Shown here: positions 1 through 8,861 of the stretch, in pieces | How the letters are laid out: each line of letters starts with the position of its first letter | How positions within the stretch are numbered: position 1 is the first letter of the stretch | NCBI RefSeq assembly: GCF_018128925.1 | Contig: NZ_CP067007.1 | Coordinates: 62,001 to 126,000, forward strand | Direction of reading: 5' to 3' | Length of the DNA: 64,000 bases | Source: Nitrosopumilus sp. K4 | GTDB taxonomy: Archaea; Thermoproteota; Nitrososphaeria; Nitrososphaerales; Nitrosopumilaceae | Program-made: the position numbers and the translations under genes | The notes under the pieces: model-generated | What the model saw: the letters and a program-made list of their open reading frames with translations, nothing else | Told to the model about the DNA's origin: nothing | Database searches by the model: none

Positions 1-679
1 TATGCCAATTCTTTGGCATCTTATGAAAATATATTCTGCACATAACATTACTGATTTTGTTATCTGTTTGGGATATAAGGGATATATGATAAAAGAATAT
101 TTTTCAAATTATTTTCTTCATATGTCCGATGTCACAATTGATCTTGTTAATAATAAAATGAATGTACATCAAAAATTTAGCGAACCTTGGAAAATCACTC
201 TGGTAGATACTGGCAATAATACTATGACTGGCGGTAGACTAAAACGAGTACAAAAATATGTTGGTGATGAAACCTTTTGTTTTACATATGGTGATGGTCT
301 GAGTGATGTTGATATTTCTAAACTTGTGAACTTTCATAAATCACAGAATACTAAAGCAACTCTAACTGCAGTACAACCTCCCGGGAGATATGGTGCATTG
401 GCCATTGATGAATACAAAGTTAAGCGATTTTGTGAAAAACCTGAAGGTGATGGTGCATGGATAAACGGTGGATTCTTTGTACTTGAGAAGGATGTGTTTG
501 ACTATATTGAAAATGATTCGACTATATGGGAACGAGAACCTTTGGAAAAATTAGCAAATGAAGGCAATCTTTCTGCATTTAAACACGATGGATTCTGGCA
601 ACCTCTAGACACATTACGTGATAAAAACACTTTAGAATCTTTTTGGAGTTCTGGAAATGCTAAATGGAAAGTTTGGTGA
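1..679 (+). CDS. rfbF: Glucose-1-phosphate cytidylyltransferase, 5' truncated by window edge
   Basis: This enzyme joins CTP and glucose-1-phosphate to make CDP-glucose, the entry to 3,6-dideoxy and branched sugars. The window opens inside the gene: the visible part starts at MPILWHLMKIYSAH, which in this family follows an N-terminal GGxGTRL nucleotide-binding loop that is missing here because of the edge, so 226 of about 255 residues are seen. Family motifs present are TYGDGLSDVD (metal/nucleotide Asp) and EKPEGDGAWINGGFF, which is very characteristic of RfbF. A convergent SDR gene follows after about 90 bp, and the whole neighbourhood is nucleotide-sugar metabolism. The identification is firm; only the N-terminus is unknown. 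Confidence 0.93.
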   Translation, partial: MPILWHLMKIYSAHNITDFVICLGYKGYMIKEYFSNYFLHMSDVTIDLVNNKMNVHQKFSEPWKITLVDTGNNTMTGGRLKRVQKYVGDETFCFTYGDGLSDVDISKLVNFHKSQNTKATLTAVQPPGRYGALAIDEYKVKRFCEKPEGDGAWINGGFFVLEKDVFDYIENDSTIWEREPLEKLANEGNLSAFKHDGFWQPLDTLRDKNTLESFWSSGNAKWKVW

Positions 680-767
680 CATCACAAACTCAAAACTTCT
701 AAATTTTTGTTAACATTCTGTTGAATTATTATTTTCTATGATGACTGTTTTTCTATGCTGTCAAAAA

Positions 768-1769
768 TTATAACTGAATTTTATTTTCTTGTACTAACCA
801 CTTGAGGTATGCCACTCTATAGAAATTTTTATCTCTGAATTCTTTTTCTGTAAATTCTTTATCTTTGATTGCATCATAGAATTGCTTAATTCCGTCCTTT
901 AACTTCCATTTTGTTTTATAATGTAGATTGTTTTTTATCTTATCAAAATTTACCCTGTATGATCTTGCATCTTTGCTTGCTTTTGAAGAAAAAGTAACTT
1001 TTGATTCTGGTACTGTTTCTTCTACTAACTCTGCAATATCTTTTACTTTATAATTTTCATCAGTGGATCCTACATTGAATATCTCTCCGGAAACTTTGTC
1101 TTCATCAGCTTTTAGACATTTGATAAAAGCTGATGCCATGTCTTCAATATGTAAAAGTGGTCTCCATGATGTTCCGTCGCTTAATAACTCCACCTTACCA
1201 GTTGTATATGCAGAACATGTTAGATTATTCACTACTAGATCAAGTCTTTGACTTTGTGAAAGACCATATACTGTTGCATTTCTCAGCATAACCGGACAAA
1301 ATGTATCATCTTTTAATTTTAACAACTCTTTTTCAGAATTTACTTTTGATTTTGCATATGCAGTTAATGGTTCCAAATTTGAATATTCGTCTACAAAATC
1401 ACTATTAACCCCATATGTTGAACACGATGATGAAAAAATAAATCGTCCTACGCCAGCTTTCTTTGCATTTTCAGCCAAATTGACAGTTGCTCGAAAATTG
1501 ACTTCCTCAGTAATTCTTGGATTGATTTCTCCTAAAGGATCATTTGATAAACCTGCAAGATGTATTACTGCGTCACAACCTTTCAAGTCTTCGCCAGAAA
1601 CATCTCGGATATCTTTTTTTAAGGATGGAACCTCTTTGAAATTTCTTTTGATGAATCCTTGAGGATAATACTCCAAATCACAACCCAACACATCAAAATT
1701 TTCTTTTAGAAGTGAATCTGTCATTACATTTCCAACATAACCCTTGTGGCCAGTTAAAAAGACCTTCAT
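768..1769 (-). CDS. NAD-dependent sugar epimerase/dehydratase (extended SDR)
   Basis: This is a 333-residue extended short-chain dehydrogenase acting on a nucleotide sugar. The Rossmann GxxGxxG is at residues 7-13 (GHKGYVG), the catalytic Ser region (SSSCSTYG) is near 113-120, and YxxxK is at Tyr138-Lys142. The segment HLAGLSNDP is typical of SDRs found beside rfbF and rfbC genes, so a role in CDP- or dTDP-sugar conversion is likely, but the substrate cannot be read from sequence. It is convergent with rfbF and divergent from the RfbC-like gene. The start at ATG 1769 begins directly with the Rossmann strand, so it is well placed. Confidence 0.85.
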   Translation of the reverse strand: MKVFLTGHKGYVGNVMTDSLLKENFDVLGCDLEYYPQGFIKRNFKEVPSLKKDIRDVSGEDLKGCDAVIHLAGLSNDPLGEINPRITEEVNFRATVNLAENAKKAGVGRFIFSSSCSTYGVNSDFVDEYSNLEPLTAYAKSKVNSEKELLKLKDDTFCPVMLRNATVYGLSQSQRLDLVVNNLTCSAYTTGKVELLSDGTSWRPLLHIEDMASAFIKCLKADEDKVSGEIFNVGSTDENYKVKDIAELVEETVPESKVTFSSKASKDARSYRVNFDKIKNNLHYKTKWKLKDGIKQFYDAIKDKEFTEKEFRDKNFYRVAYLKWLVQENKIQL

Positions 1770-1940
1770 AAAATTTGGGCATATGCTTCCCTATAAAACT
1801 CATTAAAATCAAATTGAAAATTATTAAACCATTGATTATAGGTTAAATTCAATAGAATATTTGTTGTCTGTTGCTCTATTGAACTATGTTTGTTGTAAAA
1901 TGATAAGATTTAATTGCATATTTTTAAAATTTGAAATGTC

Positions 1941-2471
1941 GTGATTTTTACAAAAACCTCTTTACCTGATGCATTTGTAATTGAACTTGATAAGAAAGAA
2001 GATACTAGAGGCTTTTTTGCCCGAGCTTGGGATGCAAAGATTTTTGAAGAACATGGATTAAACCCAAAAATCTCTCAGTGTAATATCTCTCACACAAAAC
2101 AAAAAGGAACTATTAGAGGAATGCATCTTCAAAAAAAACCATTTGAAGAAGCTAAACTGATTAGATGCACACAAGGCAAAATTTTTGATGTAATTATAGA
2201 TCTGCGGAAGGATTCTCCCACATACAAACAATGGGAATCTTTTGAACTTAGTTCCACTAATTTTAAAATGTTATATGTACCAGAAGGATTCGCTCATGGA
2301 TTTCAATCTCTTGAGAATCATACTGAAATATTTTATCAAGTTTCTCAATTTTATTCACCTGGATCTGAAATTGGTGTGAGATGGAATGATCCTACTTTCA
2401 ATATATCCTGGCCTCTTGAAGTAAGTGAAATCTCTGAAAAGGACAGATCCATTCCGGACTTTTTAGATTAA
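1941..2471 (+). CDS. rfbC: dTDP-4-dehydrorhamnose 3,5-epimerase-type cupin (RmlC/RfbC family)
   Basis: This is a 176-residue cupin that epimerises a 4-keto-6-deoxy nucleotide sugar. The family signature RGMHLQ (usually RGLHYQ) carries the catalytic His62. YVPEGFAHGF (residues 112-121), the Tyr-rich FYQVSQFY and RWNDP (147-151) complete the active-site set. The start is GTG at 1941; the ATG at 1936 runs into a stop after two codons. Known relatives include 3- or 5-specific epimerases acting on dTDP-, CDP- or GDP-sugars, so the exact substrate is an inference. Length is near the family norm (about 180). It is followed 42 bp later by an SDR on the same strand. Confidence 0.85.
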   Translation: MIFTKTSLPDAFVIELDKKEDTRGFFARAWDAKIFEEHGLNPKISQCNISHTKQKGTIRGMHLQKKPFEEAKLIRCTQGKIFDVIIDLRKDSPTYKQWESFELSSTNFKMLYVPEGFAHGFQSLENHTEIFYQVSQFYSPGSEIGVRWNDPTFNISWPLEVSEISEKDRSIPDFLD

Positions 2472-2513
2472 CTTTCAAAATTTTAAATGTGGTATTAAAA
2501 CGCAATTATCTAA

Positions 2514-3326
2514 TTGAAATTTACTGTAATTGGTTCAAAAGGTTTTATTGGCTCTAATTTGGTCACTCACCTAAAAAATGAAGGGCATGAATGTTATACA
2601 CCAGAAATACGAACTGATAACATTAACAATAAAAATCTTGGAAATGTAATTTTTGCAATAGGAGTTTCAAACTTTGTTGAAAAACCCTTTGAGGCTGTTA
2701 ACGCACATGTTTGTGCGCTTTCAAAAATTTTACAAAAGACTAGGTTCGATTCGTTTCTCTACTTTTCCTCTGGCCGAGTTTATTATAATGGGACCTCAAC
2801 CAATGAAGATGATTCATTGTCAGTAAACCCAATGAAGATAAATGACTTGTATAATATTTCCAAAGCAATGGGGGAATCAATATGTATTGCATCTGGAAAA
2901 GAAAATGTGAGAATTGTAAGACCTTCAAATGTAACTGGAAGTGATTTTTCTTCAAACTTGTTCATACCTTCAATTCTTAGAGACGCAGTAGATAAAGGAA
3001 AAATATCCTTACGATCAACTCTTGATAGTGAAAAAGACTATGTTTACATTGGTGATGTAGTAAATATTGCAACCAAAATTTCGATTTCTGGAAAACATTC
3101 GATTTACAATATTGCTTTTGGGAAAAATACTACTTCTAAAAAAATAATCGATGAAATTATTGCTAATACTGGATGTGAATTAGATATACAACCAAATTCC
3201 TCCAAGTTTTCATTTCCAACAATCTCTATTGAGAAGATTAAGAATGAATTTGGATTTGAACCTACACCATTCATTCCAAAAATTAAGACTATGATTGAAA
3301 ACTATAAAAAATTTAAAAACTCCTAA
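2514..3326 (+). CDS. Short extended-SDR sugar reductase/epimerase
   Basis: This 270-residue NAD(P)-dependent sugar-modifying enzyme starts at TTG 2514; the N-terminal strand MKFTVIG leads straight into GxxGxxG at residues 7-13, which supports the start. FSSGRVY near 84-90 and Tyr113xxxLys117 (YNISK) give the SDR catalytic set. The protein is shorter than typical UDP-hexose epimerases (about 310), as in 4-ketoreductases such as RmlD. It lies downstream of the RfbC-like epimerase on the same strand and probably acts in the same pathway, reducing or epimerising its product. It converges on another short SDR only 5 bp away. Confidence 0.75.
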   Translation: MKFTVIGSKGFIGSNLVTHLKNEGHECYTPEIRTDNINNKNLGNVIFAIGVSNFVEKPFEAVNAHVCALSKILQKTRFDSFLYFSSGRVYYNGTSTNEDDSLSVNPMKINDLYNISKAMGESICIASGKENVRIVRPSNVTGSDFSSNLFIPSILRDAVDKGKISLRSTLDSEKDYVYIGDVVNIATKISISGKHSIYNIAFGKNTTSKKIIDEIIANTGCELDIQPNSSKFSFPTISIEKIKNEFGFEPTPFIPKIKTMIENYKKFKNS

Positions 3327-3331
3327 CTTTG

Positions 3332-4102
3332 TTATAATTTTCTAAAATACTCCTCTATTGCTTCTTCAGACGTAGATAATTCTACCAAATTCTGAATTTT
3401 ATTTGTATTGATTTGATATTTCTGAATGTTGTTTTTGGCGTCTTCTGTAAATTCAGATTCATTTCCAATTATGTTCTTTATGTTTTTAATTTTTATGCTA
3501 TTTTTTGATGCTAAATTAAAAATCTCATTTTTTAAATCCATTTTTAACATCTTGAAAATTGTTTTTGCTATATGTCTTGTATTTATGAAATTAAGTTCTG
3601 ATTCTGGTGAAATCATTACTCTTTTTTCTGGATTTATATAGTCAAAAACTGGGTTTTTCTTTAATCCTGTGCCTACTAATCCGGGCAATCTAAAAATCAA
3701 ATAATCATCACAAAAATGCATGACGTATCTTTCTGTCAAATATTTATGAAATCCATATGTATCTAATTTTTTAAAATTAATTTCAACGTCTTCTTGTGTT
3801 TGATTTGTGTCTGATTTGTTATTGTACACATCTACTGTGGAAATTAAAATAAATTTTTTAAATTTGATCTTATGTATGTATTCTGCAATACTTGTTACGG
3901 ATGCATTAAAATCAAAAAATGGATCTTGATTTGCCTTGTATTTTACCGCATTACCGTTTGCAAAAATCAGAATATTACATTCTTTCCCAAAATACTCTTC
4001 TTTGTTTTCTCTTTGAATAATTTCAAATTTTTGTGATGTCTTTTGCATATATTGTACAATTGCTGATCCAGTAAGACCGTTTCCCCCGATTATGAAAATC
4101 AT
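3332..4102 (-). CDS. Short SDR-family nucleotide-sugar reductase
   Basis: This is a 256-residue Rossmann protein of the extended SDR class. GGNGLTG (residues 6-12) is the dinucleotide loop, STVDVY holds the catalytic Ser/Thr region, and YGFHK is the YxxxK motif. The C-terminal substrate-binding part is shorter than usual, resembling RmlD-like 4-ketoreductases. It lies 9 bp downstream of the radical SAM gene (4112..5269) on the same strand, so the two are probably co-transcribed and may act in sequence on one sugar. The substrate is unknown. Confidence 0.7.
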   Translation of the reverse strand: MIFIIGGNGLTGSAIVQYMQKTSQKFEIIQRENKEEYFGKECNILIFANGNAVKYKANQDPFFDFNASVTSIAEYIHKIKFKKFILISTVDVYNNKSDTNQTQEDVEINFKKLDTYGFHKYLTERYVMHFCDDYLIFRLPGLVGTGLKKNPVFDYINPEKRVMISPESELNFINTRHIAKTIFKMLKMDLKNEIFNLASKNSIKIKNIKNIIGNESEFTEDAKNNIQKYQINTNKIQNLVELSTSEEAIEEYFRKL

Positions 4103-4111
4103 CTTAAATTT

Positions 4112-5269
4112 TCATCCAACAAAATTTGGAGACATATCTGCGGATGGATTCATCAGGTCCTCCATTGTGTTATTTATGGCCATATGTTTGCAAAATAAAC
4201 CGCAATTGTTTGGCTTTACCCATTTTTCAATGTCTTTAGTTTTATTATCTTCCCATATCTCTTTTAATGACTTTTCATTAATGTTGCCAATATAGAATTG
4301 TTCTTCTCCTCTGGCATTTTTACAAAAAGTCACGTAACCTTCAGCTAATATAGCAAGCATGAAAAAGTGTGCATAACATGTTTGAGGATAATCAAGATTT
4401 TCTTGTGCAGTCATGTATGTTGTAGTAAGTAGATTGATACCATGATTTGCAAGAATTGTTTTTACATTTCTAAAAACATTTTGAGTTTTTTCATCATTCC
4501 AAAATTTGCCTTTATCATCAGAATATTGGTCCGGTGCTAATTGATAATAATTTATGTTAAGTGATTTGATTCTTTCTGCAAATCCTTCTAATGTTGAAAC
4601 ATTATCTGGTGTTACTAGAGTTCTAATACCTATGTTTAGATCACTGTTAATCTCTGATTTTTTATCTGATAAAATTCCAATGTTTTTTACAATCAATTCA
4701 AATTGATCAACACCTTGTACTTTCTTGTAACTCTCTCTGTCTCCTCCTGCCATGGAAATTCTAATCCATTGTAAATTGTTTACATATCTTTCTACATTTC
4801 GTTCTGTTATTGCAGAACCATTAGTAATGGTACCTATATCCAATCCAATTCCATTTGCAAATTCGATCATTTCTAGATAATCTTTATGGATGGTTGGCTC
4901 TCCACCACCGGTAAAGCTAATTGCCTTGGTGCCAAGTTCTTTTGCTTCTTGTAATCTTTTTTTCAATAATTCTGTTTCAAGTGACGGTTTATCCGCCTCT
5001 ACTCCTATATGTTCTGCATAAAAACAAAATGAACATCTATGATTACATCTATTGGTAAGATCCACTTCAATAGTTGTTGGGAATGGTCTTTCTCCTTCCT
5101 TATATGCTGCAATTTTTTCTGGATGGAATAAGATCTTCTTATTAAAATCAAAATTTTGAAGACTCAGATTTTTGGAATCCGATGTTCTATATGCCTCCCC
5201 TGTCTGTTTTTTGAGTTCATTTGCTGATCTAGGCTTTGAATCCTTGATTGTAATTATATCTGCTCCCAT
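4112..5269 (-). CDS. Radical SAM protein with SPASM-like C-terminal cysteines
   Basis: This 385-residue protein has the radical SAM CX3CX2C cluster at Cys75, Cys79 and Cys82, followed by the SAM-binding FTGGGEPT at about 119-126. Its C-terminal third carries further cysteines (298, 316, 356, 360) around FCKNARGEEQFYIGNI and an EIWED segment, the layout of a SPASM or twitch auxiliary Fe-S domain. Such proteins oxidise, epimerise or cross-link peptides, or dehydrogenate sugars and alcohols. There is no obvious precursor-peptide gene beside it, and all neighbours are glycan genes, so a sugar-modifying role is my inference. It forms a likely operon with the SDR at 3332..4102. Confidence 0.8.
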   Translation of the reverse strand: MGADIITIKDSKPRSANELKKQTGEAYRTSDSKNLSLQNFDFNKKILFHPEKIAAYKEGERPFPTTIEVDLTNRCNHRCSFCFYAEHIGVEADKPSLETELLKKRLQEAKELGTKAISFTGGGEPTIHKDYLEMIEFANGIGLDIGTITNGSAITERNVERYVNNLQWIRISMAGGDRESYKKVQGVDQFELIVKNIGILSDKKSEINSDLNIGIRTLVTPDNVSTLEGFAERIKSLNINYYQLAPDQYSDDKGKFWNDEKTQNVFRNVKTILANHGINLLTTTYMTAQENLDYPQTCYAHFFMLAILAEGYVTFCKNARGEEQFYIGNINEKSLKEIWEDNKTKDIEKWVKPNNCGLFCKHMAINNTMEDLMNPSADMSPNFVG

Positions 5270-5334
5270 GTTACTCTGTTAATTTGTCCTCCAATTTATT
5301 ATACATATCCTGCTTTTTTAAATAATATACTGGT

Positions 5335-6351
5335 TCAACTTTTCAAAATAAACCATATGTGACTCAATCCCATCTTAATGGCCTTGAATTTTTTATCTGA
5401 GCCAATTTTGGATTCTCCTATACGTTTGTTTGATGTGACCGGGACTTCGACTACACGTAAATTTGCCTTAATTGATTCTATTATCATATATAATGAAAAT
5501 TCATTTCCCGGAATTACTTTTCCTGTTCTATGATCTGTAAATGATTGTATGATTTCTTTTAGGGACTCTTTGCGGATTACTCGCAAAATACATCCAACAT
5601 CAGTGAGACTTACTGATCCCATGTGTAATAAACTGAAAAATTTTATTTGTATTAGCTTTGCCAAAAAATAATTTCCCCACACATACATCATCTTTACTTG
5701 ATTCCCTTTTTCAGATAATGTTTGAATCAGCCTTGTACCTAACACCAAGTCTGAATTATCTAAATACGGAATCATTTTCTCCAAATCATACCCGTTTGAA
5801 CTTCCATCCCCTTCTACCAATACAATGATGTCATAGTCTGTTTTCAGTGCTTCTTGAAATCCCACTACACATGAATGACCGAAACCCATGTTTTTTTCCT
5901 TAGTGATAACTTTTGCACCATGCTCTTGTGCAATTTTCACTGTATTGTCTTCACTGTGGTTATCTATTACAATAACCTCTTTGACATTTTTCTGTAGTAC
6001 AAAATCATCTATTACCTTACCTATTGCAAGTTCTTCATTATAAGCAACAATTATGACACAAATTTGTTTGCTTTCTAATGGATAATATGATAGATAGTCC
6101 TTGTTTGGGTCTGTTCTGTAATATTTTCTTTTTTGTGCAAACAGTAAGGCTATTGCTAACCAAACTCCATCAAAAATTATAATCCATTTGAAATATGTCG
6201 ATGAATACACTCTTTCAAAAAAGTTCATTCCTTGAAAAAAATCTTGTAGTCCATACGTGACTAATAAAATAAATGTCGATAAAAAAAAGACTACGTTGAT
6301 AATTATTAATGCAAAAAAACTTATTCCTATACCTGCAAATAAAATACCCAT
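5335..6351 (-). CDS. Membrane-anchored family 2 glycosyltransferase
   Basis: This 338-residue GT2 enzyme of the dolichyl-phosphate mannose/glucose synthase type is membrane-bound through two N-terminal hydrophobic segments (about 3-33 and 55-72). The GT-A domain begins at ICVIIVAYNE, followed by DNHSEDNT for nucleotide binding and EGDGSS as the DxD-like metal site, then GTRL. It probably transfers a sugar from a nucleotide sugar to a polyprenyl phosphate or lipid-linked glycan at the cytoplasmic face. It is followed downstream by the radical SAM/SDR pair on the same strand and preceded by a flippase-like gene 32 bp away, suggesting one operon from 7295 down to 3332. Confidence 0.85.
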   Translation of the reverse strand: MGILFAGIGISFFALIIINVVFFLSTFILLVTYGLQDFFQGMNFFERVYSSTYFKWIIIFDGVWLAIALLFAQKRKYYRTDPNKDYLSYYPLESKQICVIIVAYNEELAIGKVIDDFVLQKNVKEVIVIDNHSEDNTVKIAQEHGAKVITKEKNMGFGHSCVVGFQEALKTDYDIIVLVEGDGSSNGYDLEKMIPYLDNSDLVLGTRLIQTLSEKGNQVKMMYVWGNYFLAKLIQIKFFSLLHMGSVSLTDVGCILRVIRKESLKEIIQSFTDHRTGKVIPGNEFSLYMIIESIKANLRVVEVPVTSNKRIGESKIGSDKKFKAIKMGLSHIWFILKS

Positions 6352-6383
6352 AATTCAAACCAAAACTTCTTCCATAAAATATT

Positions 6384-7295
6384 TTATTTTTTGATTAATG
6401 GGATGACAAAAAATATGCCCAAAACAGTAGCAAACCATACAGTACAAATTCTAGAAAAAATGGTTGCTGTAGTTGCTAGATCATAATCTAAATTATATTG
6501 AATTAGCAGATTGATTAAACTAACTTCTGTAATCCCTATACCTCCTGGAATTAACGTAAGAAAACCTGCCACCAACGATGATAATCCTATAATTGAAGCG
6601 TCAAAAAAATTGATCTCTGTAATAAAAGCAGAAAAACTAAGATAAAAAGCAACAGCATCTAAAAACCAGCAACCTATACTAAATACCGTTAATGTGAAAA
6701 TATTTTTCCTAGTCAGAATATTCTTAAATGAAATTTCAAAGCCATCTTGTTTGATTAGTTTTTTTAGGACATTTGTAATTCTATTTGTAAAAAATGATCT
6801 TGATGCTAGAAAAATAAATCCTATGAGCAAAATAACAAACAACGTAATTGGAAGAAATAACACATCTACAAATCTGAAACTCATGAAAATTATGACCAGT
6901 CCTGAAATTCCTACCAGATCAAATATTCTTTCTGCTATGATTACCGAAATTGTTTTTGAAAGTTGAAATCCATATTTTTCTTTCATGAAAAATGATTTTG
7001 CGAATGTCCCTATTGCACCTGGGGTCATAAGAAATGCTAATCCTGAACAAAAAATTGATACGCTATCTTTGACAGATATATCTAGATTTTCTCTTTGTAA
7101 CAGATACTTTTGTCTTAGACTCTTTAAAAAAATTGAAACTACCACCATTGACAATATTGCTGGAATATATCTGAAATCTAACACTGAAAAATTTTGGTTA
7201 ATTTGATTAATGTCTCCATACAAAATCACCCCAAAATAGAATATAATTGAAATCAAAACAAATCCTAGTATTCTTTTGAATGATAGAATGTTCAT
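6384..7295 (-). CDS. LPG-synthase-type integral membrane protein (flippase-like)
   Basis: This 303-residue protein is almost wholly hydrophobic, with about eight transmembrane segments. The conserved stretch AERIFDLVGISGLV and the later GGIGITE belong to the lysylphosphatidylglycerol synthase transmembrane family (UPF0104). In archaea and bacteria such proteins occur in glycan and lipid loci and are thought to move or bind lipid-linked substrates. There is no synthase domain, so aminoacyl transfer is unlikely. The gene is divergent from the GT-C gene at 7351 across 55 bp and co-directional with the GT2 below it, which supports a role in handling lipid-linked sugars. Confidence 0.75.
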   Translation of the reverse strand: MNILSFKRILGFVLISIIFYFGVILYGDINQINQNFSVLDFRYIPAILSMVVVSIFLKSLRQKYLLQRENLDISVKDSVSIFCSGLAFLMTPGAIGTFAKSFFMKEKYGFQLSKTISVIIAERIFDLVGISGLVIIFMSFRFVDVLFLPITLFVILLIGFIFLASRSFFTNRITNVLKKLIKQDGFEISFKNILTRKNIFTLTVFSIGCWFLDAVAFYLSFSAFITEINFFDASIIGLSSLVAGFLTLIPGGIGITEVSLINLLIQYNLDYDLATTATIFSRICTVWFATVLGIFFVIPLIKK

Positions 7296-7350
7296 GCGTT
7301 CGTTGAGATGTGTCTTGGTATTAATATAACTGTGGTAACCTCCGTTGTAA

Positions 7351-8856
7351 ATGGTATCTAGATATTTTTACATCATTATCGCGGTTTATGTTCTCTTGTT
7401 TCCAATTTTTTTTGATCCTGTTATTAGGAGTGATGGAACCTTATTTTTTTGGACCACTCATTCTATGATAATTGATCATGACCTAGATTTTCAAAATCAA
7501 TATGATAATCTTCCAATCAGATGGGTTAATCCTGACATCAAAACTACTACTGGACTGATCTACAATGTTCAGAATATGGGAAGCTCATTGCTTAATGCTC
7601 CTTTCTTTATTGCAGCTCATCTTGCATCTTCGATATTGGGATTCCCAATTGATGGATATGGTCCAGCATATACATATTCATTTAATCTTGGTTCTGTTTT
7701 TTATTCATTATCTGGTGCTCTTATCTTATTTGCTGCCATCAAGAAATTTCTGAAAATAAGTGAGCACAATTCATTTTTTGCAACATTGACTATTGTGTTG
7801 GCTACCCCTGTTGTTTATTATTCTCTCCTTGCCCCTAGTTTTTCATCTGCACATTCATTTTTTGCAGTATCACTTTTTGTATTTGTATGGCTAAAACTGC
7901 GTGATTCTCTGAATCTGAAATATTGGATTTACATGGGTCTGTGTGTAGGGTTAATTTTTATGGTTAGAACTGTTGACGCTGTATTCTTCTTTCTGCCTTT
8001 GATTGATTTGGTTTTATTCAAACGTTTTTGGATAACAAAAAATCCAAAAAACCTTTTTCTCGTAGCACTCTATGTTTGTTGTTTTATTGTGGCTTTTAGT
8101 CCGCATATGGTGTATTGGGATTATCTTTATGGAGAGCTAATTCCTCGACCTATGCCTTTGGATCAGTGGTATGCAGTAAATGATGATCCTCGAGGGACTT
8201 TTATGAATTGGTTTCATCCTTATTTTGCTGAATTTTTATTTTCAGAACATCGTGGATTGTTTGTTTGGAGTCCTATACTTTTGGTCTCTTTGGCAGGTTA
8301 CTGCTTATTGTACAAGAAAAATCGTTCTATTGCAACTGTTATGATCATTATGACAGCTATTGTATTTTACATGCATTCTGCTCCTCATGACTGGTCTGGT
8401 GGAGGATCTTTTGGTCAACGACGTGCTATAGATTTAGCCCCTTTCTTTGCAATTGGCTTAGCTGCTATTTTTGAAAAACTATGTACCTCAAATATGCGCA
8501 AATTTTTGAAATATTCTGTCATTACTTCAACTATTGTTTGGAATTTTATTCTCATTTCAGTTTGGAATTCTGAAAAGTTAATTAGAAAATATGTCAGAGG
8601 CTCTGATCCTGATTTATTGCTAGTTCCAACTGGAAATCCTATTGTGTTTAACACTGATGTTTTTCCACACGTGGATTCTATTTTCTCGTTTATTGCAAAT
8701 ATTTCCTACAAGCATATGTGGTGGTACAGAGTGATTCTAAGAGATCATGGTTATGTTGTAGATTATAATGTGTGGGCAATTGTTGTGCTCTTACCTTTTT
8801 CGCTTTTGCTTTTAGTTGCATTTCGTGATAAAATTTTTAAACGTATTCAAAATTAA
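7351..8856 (+). CDS. GT-C-fold membrane glycosyltransferase candidate
   Basis: This 501-residue protein has about ten transmembrane helices. The first extracytoplasmic loop begins with FDPVIRSDGTLFF, whose acidic residues fit the catalytic loop of GT-C enzymes such as ArnT/PMT-like proteins, which transfer sugars from polyprenyl-phosphate donors outside the membrane. Further loop motifs include RTVDAVFFFLP and GGGSFGQRR. No family can be named more closely from sequence alone, and the acceptor is unknown. The ATG at 7351 lies in a short divergent promoter region shared with the flippase-like gene, so both may be controlled together. Confidence 0.65.
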   Translation: MVSRYFYIIIAVYVLLFPIFFDPVIRSDGTLFFWTTHSMIIDHDLDFQNQYDNLPIRWVNPDIKTTTGLIYNVQNMGSSLLNAPFFIAAHLASSILGFPIDGYGPAYTYSFNLGSVFYSLSGALILFAAIKKFLKISEHNSFFATLTIVLATPVVYYSLLAPSFSSAHSFFAVSLFVFVWLKLRDSLNLKYWIYMGLCVGLIFMVRTVDAVFFFLPLIDLVLFKRFWITKNPKNLFLVALYVCCFIVAFSPHMVYWDYLYGELIPRPMPLDQWYAVNDDPRGTFMNWFHPYFAEFLFSEHRGLFVWSPILLVSLAGYCLLYKKNRSIATVMIIMTAIVFYMHSAPHDWSGGGSFGQRRAIDLAPFFAIGLAAIFEKLCTSNMRKFLKYSVITSTIVWNFILISVWNSEKLIRKYVRGSDPDLLLVPTGNPIVFNTDVFPHVDSIFSFIANISYKHMWWYRVILRDHGYVVDYNVWAIVVLLPFSLLLLVAFRDKIFKRIQN

Positions 8857-8861
8857 TCACA

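Noticed and set aside
1770-1940. Possible RNA gene in the 171-bp divergent spacer
   Set aside because: I see only AT-rich promoter-like sequence, with no stable stem or tRNA-like fold.
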